16,363 nt of DNA from an uncultured Lachnospiraceae bacterium (GTDB lineage Bacteria; Bacillota; Clostridia; Lachnospirales; Lachnospiraceae): contig CAKZZH010000135.1 of assembly GCA_937885345.1 (NCBI GenBank), positions 1 through 16,363 on the forward strand. The letters are read 5' to 3'. This document shows positions 14,382-16,363 of this stretch, piece by piece. Below the pieces are notes generated by a model. That model had not been told where the DNA came from. It saw only the letters and a list, made by a program, of their open reading frames with translations, and ran no database searches. Positions within the stretch are counted from its first letter, which is position 1. Each line of letters opens with the position of its first letter. The position numbers and the translations under genes were made by a program.

Positions 14382-15320
14382 ATGGCTAATACGAAAGAAA
14401 TAAAAGGCAGAATAAAGAGTGTTGAAGATACCCGCAAAATAACCAATGCCATGTATATGATAGCCTCCACCAAAATGCGTAAGGCCAAAGCCGAGCTTGA
14501 TGAGACAAGGCCGTATTTCGAGCATTTAAGGCGGGAGATACAGAGGATTTTCTGTAAGGCAGGCGATGTTAAGAGCAGGTATTTCTACAGCGATAAGGGA
14601 GAGCCTCCGCATAAGAAGGGTGGCTCTGCTTTGCTTGTCGTTACGGCCGATAAAGGACTTGCAGGCGCATATAATATGAATGTCATAAGGATTGCCGAGC
14701 AGATCCTCAGAGAAAAGGAAGATTGCAGACTCTTTGTGGTAGGTGAGTACGGGCGCCAATATTTTAAAACACACGGAATCCCCATAGAGAAGAGCTTTCT
14801 GTATACGGCGCAGAATCCTACGATGAGACGCGCGAGGATAATAAGCCATACATTTCTTGAAGGTTACGACAGTAAAGAGCTTTCGGACATACACATAGTA
14901 TATACGGATTTTCACAACGGTTTGTCGAGCGAAGCGTTGTGCGAGAGACTTCTTCCTTTTGACAGAAGGGATTTTCAGATTGACGAGGGAGAGAGCCTGA
15001 AGACGAATTTTGAATTCAAGCCGAATGCCGGTGTGGTGCTCGACAGCATAATGGAAAGTTATATTTCGGGTTATATTTACAGTGCGCTTGTGGACAGCTT
15101 CTGCAGCGAGCAAAATGCCCGTATGAACGCGATGAGTGCGGCCAACGACAATGCTTCGGATCTTCTCGGTGTTCTTAACACCGAATACAATCAGATCCGT
15201 CAGGCGGCCATAACTCAGGAGATAACCGAGATTTCGGCAGGCGCCAAGGCCCAGAGGGCCAAGCGTAAAAGAGACGCCGCAAATTGTAAGGAGGGACAGA
15301 CTCTTGGAAGGAATCATTGA
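14382..15320 (+). CDS. atpG: ATP synthase gamma subunit
   Basis: A protein of 312 residues, the central rotor shaft, somewhat longer than the usual 285-290. The N-terminal helix is canonical (ANTKEIKGRIKSVEDTRKITNAM, through STKMRKAK), the middle has VVTADKGLAGAYN, and the C-terminal helix contains SEQNARMNAMSAANDNASDLL and ITQEITEISAGA. About 20 extra basic or polar residues (QRAKRKRDAANC onward) follow the usual end, in the region that overlaps the start of atpD. The ATG immediately follows the atpA stop (TAAATG) and has only a weak purine run (GGGAAAG, 14364-14370), so translation probably depends on coupling to atpA. Confidence 0.95.
   Translation: MANTKEIKGRIKSVEDTRKITNAMYMIASTKMRKAKAELDETRPYFEHLRREIQRIFCKAGDVKSRYFYSDKGEPPHKKGGSALLVVTADKGLAGAYNMNVIRIAEQILREKEDCRLFVVGEYGRQYFKTHGIPIEKSFLYTAQNPTMRRARIISHTFLEGYDSKELSDIHIVYTDFHNGLSSEALCERLLPFDRRDFQIDEGESLKTNFEFKPNAGVVLDSIMESYISGYIYSALVDSFCSEQNARMNAMSAANDNASDLLGVLNTEYNQIRQAAITQEITEISAGAKAQRAKRKRDAANCKEGQTLGRNH
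15288..15306 (+). promoter_or_regulatory. Ribosome site and TTG start of atpD inside atpG
   Basis: AAGGAGGG (15288-15295) is followed after 8 bases by TTG (15304-15306), which opens the beta-subunit reading frame (LEGIIEEISGPVIDV). No ATG or GTG gives a plausible alternative, since the first ATG in the frame falls well inside conserved beta sequence. The site lies within the last codons of atpG. Confidence 0.85.
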
Positions 15321-16363
15321 AGAAATATCCGGACCTGTTATAGATGTCAGGTTTAAAACAGGCAGCCTGCCTAAGATCAGGGAAGCGCTCACCGTTACAT
15401 TGGGCGATGAAATGAAGGTTATGGAGGTTGCCCAGCATATAGGACATGATACGGTTCGTTGCATTATGCTTGCGAGCAGTGACGGACTTGCGCGCGGGAT
15501 GAAAGTCGAAAGCAACGGCCGCGGGATAACTGTCCCGGTCGGCGATGCAACGCTCGGAAGAATGTTCAACGTTCTCGGGCAACCCATTGACGGTATGGAT
15601 CCCATCCCCGAGAATGTACCGAGAAGAGAGATTCACCGCAAGGCTCCCGGTTTTGATAAGCAGCGCCCTGCGGTCGATATTCTCGAGACCGGTGTTAAAG
15701 TCATAGATCTTCTTGAGCCATATCCCAAGGGCGGTAAAATAGGACTTTTCGGCGGTGCCGGTGTTGGCAAGACCGTTCTGATACAGGAACTTATTCATAA
15801 TATCGCAACCGAGCACGGCGGATATTCCGTATTCACCGGTGTAGGCGAGCGAACCCGTGAAGGTAATGACCTTTACTACGAGATGAAGGAATCCGGCGTT
15901 ATTGACAAAACGTGTATGGTTTTCGGTCAGAGGAACGAGCCGCCGGGAGCACGTATGAGAGTCGGATTGACCGGACTTACCATGGCAGAGTATTTCCGTG
16001 ACAAGGGTGGAAAGGATGTGCTTTTGTTCATCGACAACATCTTCCGTTTCACCCAGGCAGGTTCTGAGGTGTCCGCACTTTTGGGACGTATGCCTTCGGC
16101 TGTAGGTTATCAGCCTACATTGGCAACAGAGATGGGTGCTTTGCAGGAGCGTATCACATCCACAAAGAACGGATCCATCACCTCCGTACAGGCCGTTTAT
16201 GTGCCTGCGGATGACTTGACGGATCCCGCACCGGCGACCACCTTTGCGCATTTGGACGCCACCACTGTATTGGAGCGTTCCATTGCAGAGCTTGGTATCT
16301 ATCCGGCGGTAGATCCGCTGGGATCCACCTCCCGTATCCTGGATCCCCGTATTGTGGGACAGG
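15304..16363 (+). CDS. atpD: ATP synthase beta subunit (partial, runs off the window end)
   Basis: The first 353 codons of the catalytic beta subunit, of about 460-470 expected; the window ends inside the gene. Translation from TTG 15304 begins in the conserved N-terminal beta barrel (EISGPVIDVRF). Walker A is GGAGVGKT (150-157), the catalytic glutamate is Glu182 in GVGERTREGND, and Walker B is LLFIDNIFRF (240-249, Asp244). GRMPSAVGYQPTLATEMG (261-278) is intact. The first 17 bases overlap atpG, so beta is translationally coupled to gamma. Codon choice changes near 15960-16020: TTG for Leu rises from 1 of 14 to 8 of 14 and ATA for Ile falls from 7 to none. The protein sequence remains normal throughout. 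The epsilon gene (atpC) would be expected beyond the window. Confidence 0.95.
   Translation, partial: MEGIIEEISGPVIDVRFKTGSLPKIREALTVTLGDEMKVMEVAQHIGHDTVRCIMLASSDGLARGMKVESNGRGITVPVGDATLGRMFNVLGQPIDGMDPIPENVPRREIHRKAPGFDKQRPAVDILETGVKVIDLLEPYPKGGKIGLFGGAGVGKTVLIQELIHNIATEHGGYSVFTGVGERTREGNDLYYEMKESGVIDKTCMVFGQRNEPPGARMRVGLTGLTMAEYFRDKGGKDVLLFIDNIFRFTQAGSEVSALLGRMPSAVGYQPTLATEMGALQERITSTKNGSITSVQAVYVPADDLTDPAPATTFAHLDATTVLERSIAELGIYPAVDPLGSTSRILDPRIVGQ

Noticed and set aside
14526..15605. Long minus-strand open frame across atpG and the start of atpD
   Set aside because: Both overlapping + strand genes are certain from conserved motifs; the antisense product has no family features.
15175..16251. 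Long minus-strand open frame across atpD
   Set aside because: It is antisense to the conserved beta subunit, where Walker A, Walker B and catalytic Glu are all present on the + strand.
1..16363. CRISPR arrays, tRNA or rRNA genes, insertion sequences
   Set aside because: No regularly spaced direct repeats, no cloverleaf-like sequences, and no transposase or terminal inverted repeats were seen.

Overview
The window looks like a chromosomal segment of an anaerobic low-to-mid GC Firmicute, most plausibly a Lachnospiraceae member of the Butyrivibrio/Pseudobutyrivibrio type. This is inferred from strong AGGAGG-type ribosome sites, Gram-positive style lipoprotein and secretion signals, the gene content (GH31 glycosidase, fused MacB-like ABC exporter) and an F-type ATP synthase operon. 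No marker fixes the genus. Every supported gene is on the + strand.

Layout. (1) 1-1737: an AT-rich secreted chymotrypsin-fold serine protease behind a leader with competing hairpins, followed by a small membrane-anchored protein with an Ig-like domain. (2) 1767-2687: an OGG-type 8-oxoguanine DNA glycosylase. (3) 2758-4899: a sigma-A-like promoter, a small leader hairpin, a GH31 alpha-glycosidase and a strong terminator. (4) 4914-6970: a large lipoprotein with a C-terminal zinc-metallopeptidase signature (HEMTH plus a downstream Glu) and a terminator. (5) 6950-10820: a promoter whose -35 lies in the loop of the preceding terminator, a single-chain MacB/FtsX-type ABC exporter, and a voltage-sensor K+ channel. 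(6) 10902-16363: the ATP synthase operon atpB-atpE-atpF-atpA-atpG-atpD, cut by the window end inside atpD.

The most unusual feature is in the ATP synthase operon. There is no separate atpH (delta subunit) between atpF and atpA. Instead AtpA carries about 75 extra N-terminal residues that resemble the C-terminal, stalk-binding domain of the delta subunit, joined in frame to an otherwise complete alpha subunit. The delta N-terminal domain, which normally docks on the alpha N-termini, is not encoded here. With three alpha chains per F1 this would give three delta-C domains per enzyme. The same operon has a c subunit with a signal-peptide-like leader, a subunit a lacking two usually conserved polar residues, and a beta subunit starting at TTG inside the gamma gene. 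Codon usage in atpD changes abruptly near 15960-16020, which may mark recombination or an assembly chimera.

The ATP synthase genes form one tightly packed, translationally coupled unit for ATP synthesis or ion pumping. The other genes serve secretion, export, ion flux, sugar hydrolysis and DNA repair, and show no obvious shared pathway.
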